Source: Corythoichthys intestinalis (Eukaryota > Chordata > Actinopteri > Syngnathiformes > Syngnathidae). From it: a stretch of DNA of 64,000 nt. Where the stretch lies: positions 503,501 to 567,500 of the forward strand of contig NC_080395.1 of NCBI RefSeq assembly GCF_030265065.1, given 5' to 3'. Position 1 is the first letter of the stretch; each line of letters opens with the position of its first letter. Below, piece after piece: positions 63,911 through 64,000 of the stretch. A program made the position numbers and the translations under genes. The notes under the pieces were generated by a model. The model searched no databases. It worked only from the letters and a program-made list of their open reading frames with translations, and was not told the DNA's origin.

Positions 63911-64000
63911 GACAAAGCAACAGTAACCGATGCAAAATTTCGAGAAAGTGTGCCTGTAAGTATCTTAAACCTACATTAAATCGTTGCCTACCATTGACAA

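Overview
The window looks like a nuclear chromosome segment of a teleost fish. It is AT-rich, has small exons with consensus GT-AG borders, and is packed with the DNA transposons that dominate fish genomes (hAT, Tc1/mariner, pogo/Tigger-like, piggyBac-like, ISL2EU-like). It also carries tRNA-derived SINE sequence. A short repeat built around the words GACGTCCAATCCATTTGAA and CGTCAATGGCAGCCAATGAG occurs at more than twenty places. The species cannot be fixed from sequence alone.

Layout. 1-2.3 kb is nested transposons. 2.9-3.35 kb may be the last exon and 3' UTR of an unrecognised plus-strand gene. 3.4-5.4 kb is more transposon sequence. 5.99-17.95 kb is a tandem segmental duplication (unit A 5987-10725, unit B 11188-17955) carrying minus-strand homologues of C19orf12, the small membrane-associated mitochondrial/ER protein whose human gene is mutated in the neurodegeneration MPAN/NBIA4. 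Unit A holds an intact 141-codon gene. Unit B underwent a second, smaller duplication that fused the body of exon 3 of one copy to exon 2 of the next, in frame. Its start codon is lost and its last exon has stops.

18.0-23.0 kb is a complete plus-strand TP53INP-family gene (167 codons in three coding exons, with CRE and GC-box promoter motifs and a poly(A) signal), the autophagy/transcription cofactor family of TP53INP1 and TP53INP2/DOR. 23.1-26.9 kb is a SINE followed by a 3.5-kb hAT-like element with four internal tandem units, one of which is interrupted by a nearly intact Tc1 transposon. 27.2-32.0 kb is the long 3' UTR and short acidic last coding exon of an unrecognised minus-strand gene convergent with the TP53INP gene.

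32-64 kb has no convincing coding exon. It alternates transposon nests with islands of non-repetitive, CpG-containing, ATTA-rich sequence that look like conserved non-coding elements. This pattern fits a giant intron or regulatory desert of a developmental gene. The best-supported biology is the C19orf12 duplication and fusion, the linkage of a TP53INP paralogue to C19orf12, and several transposon nests whose order of insertion can be read from target-site duplications and paralogous empty sites.
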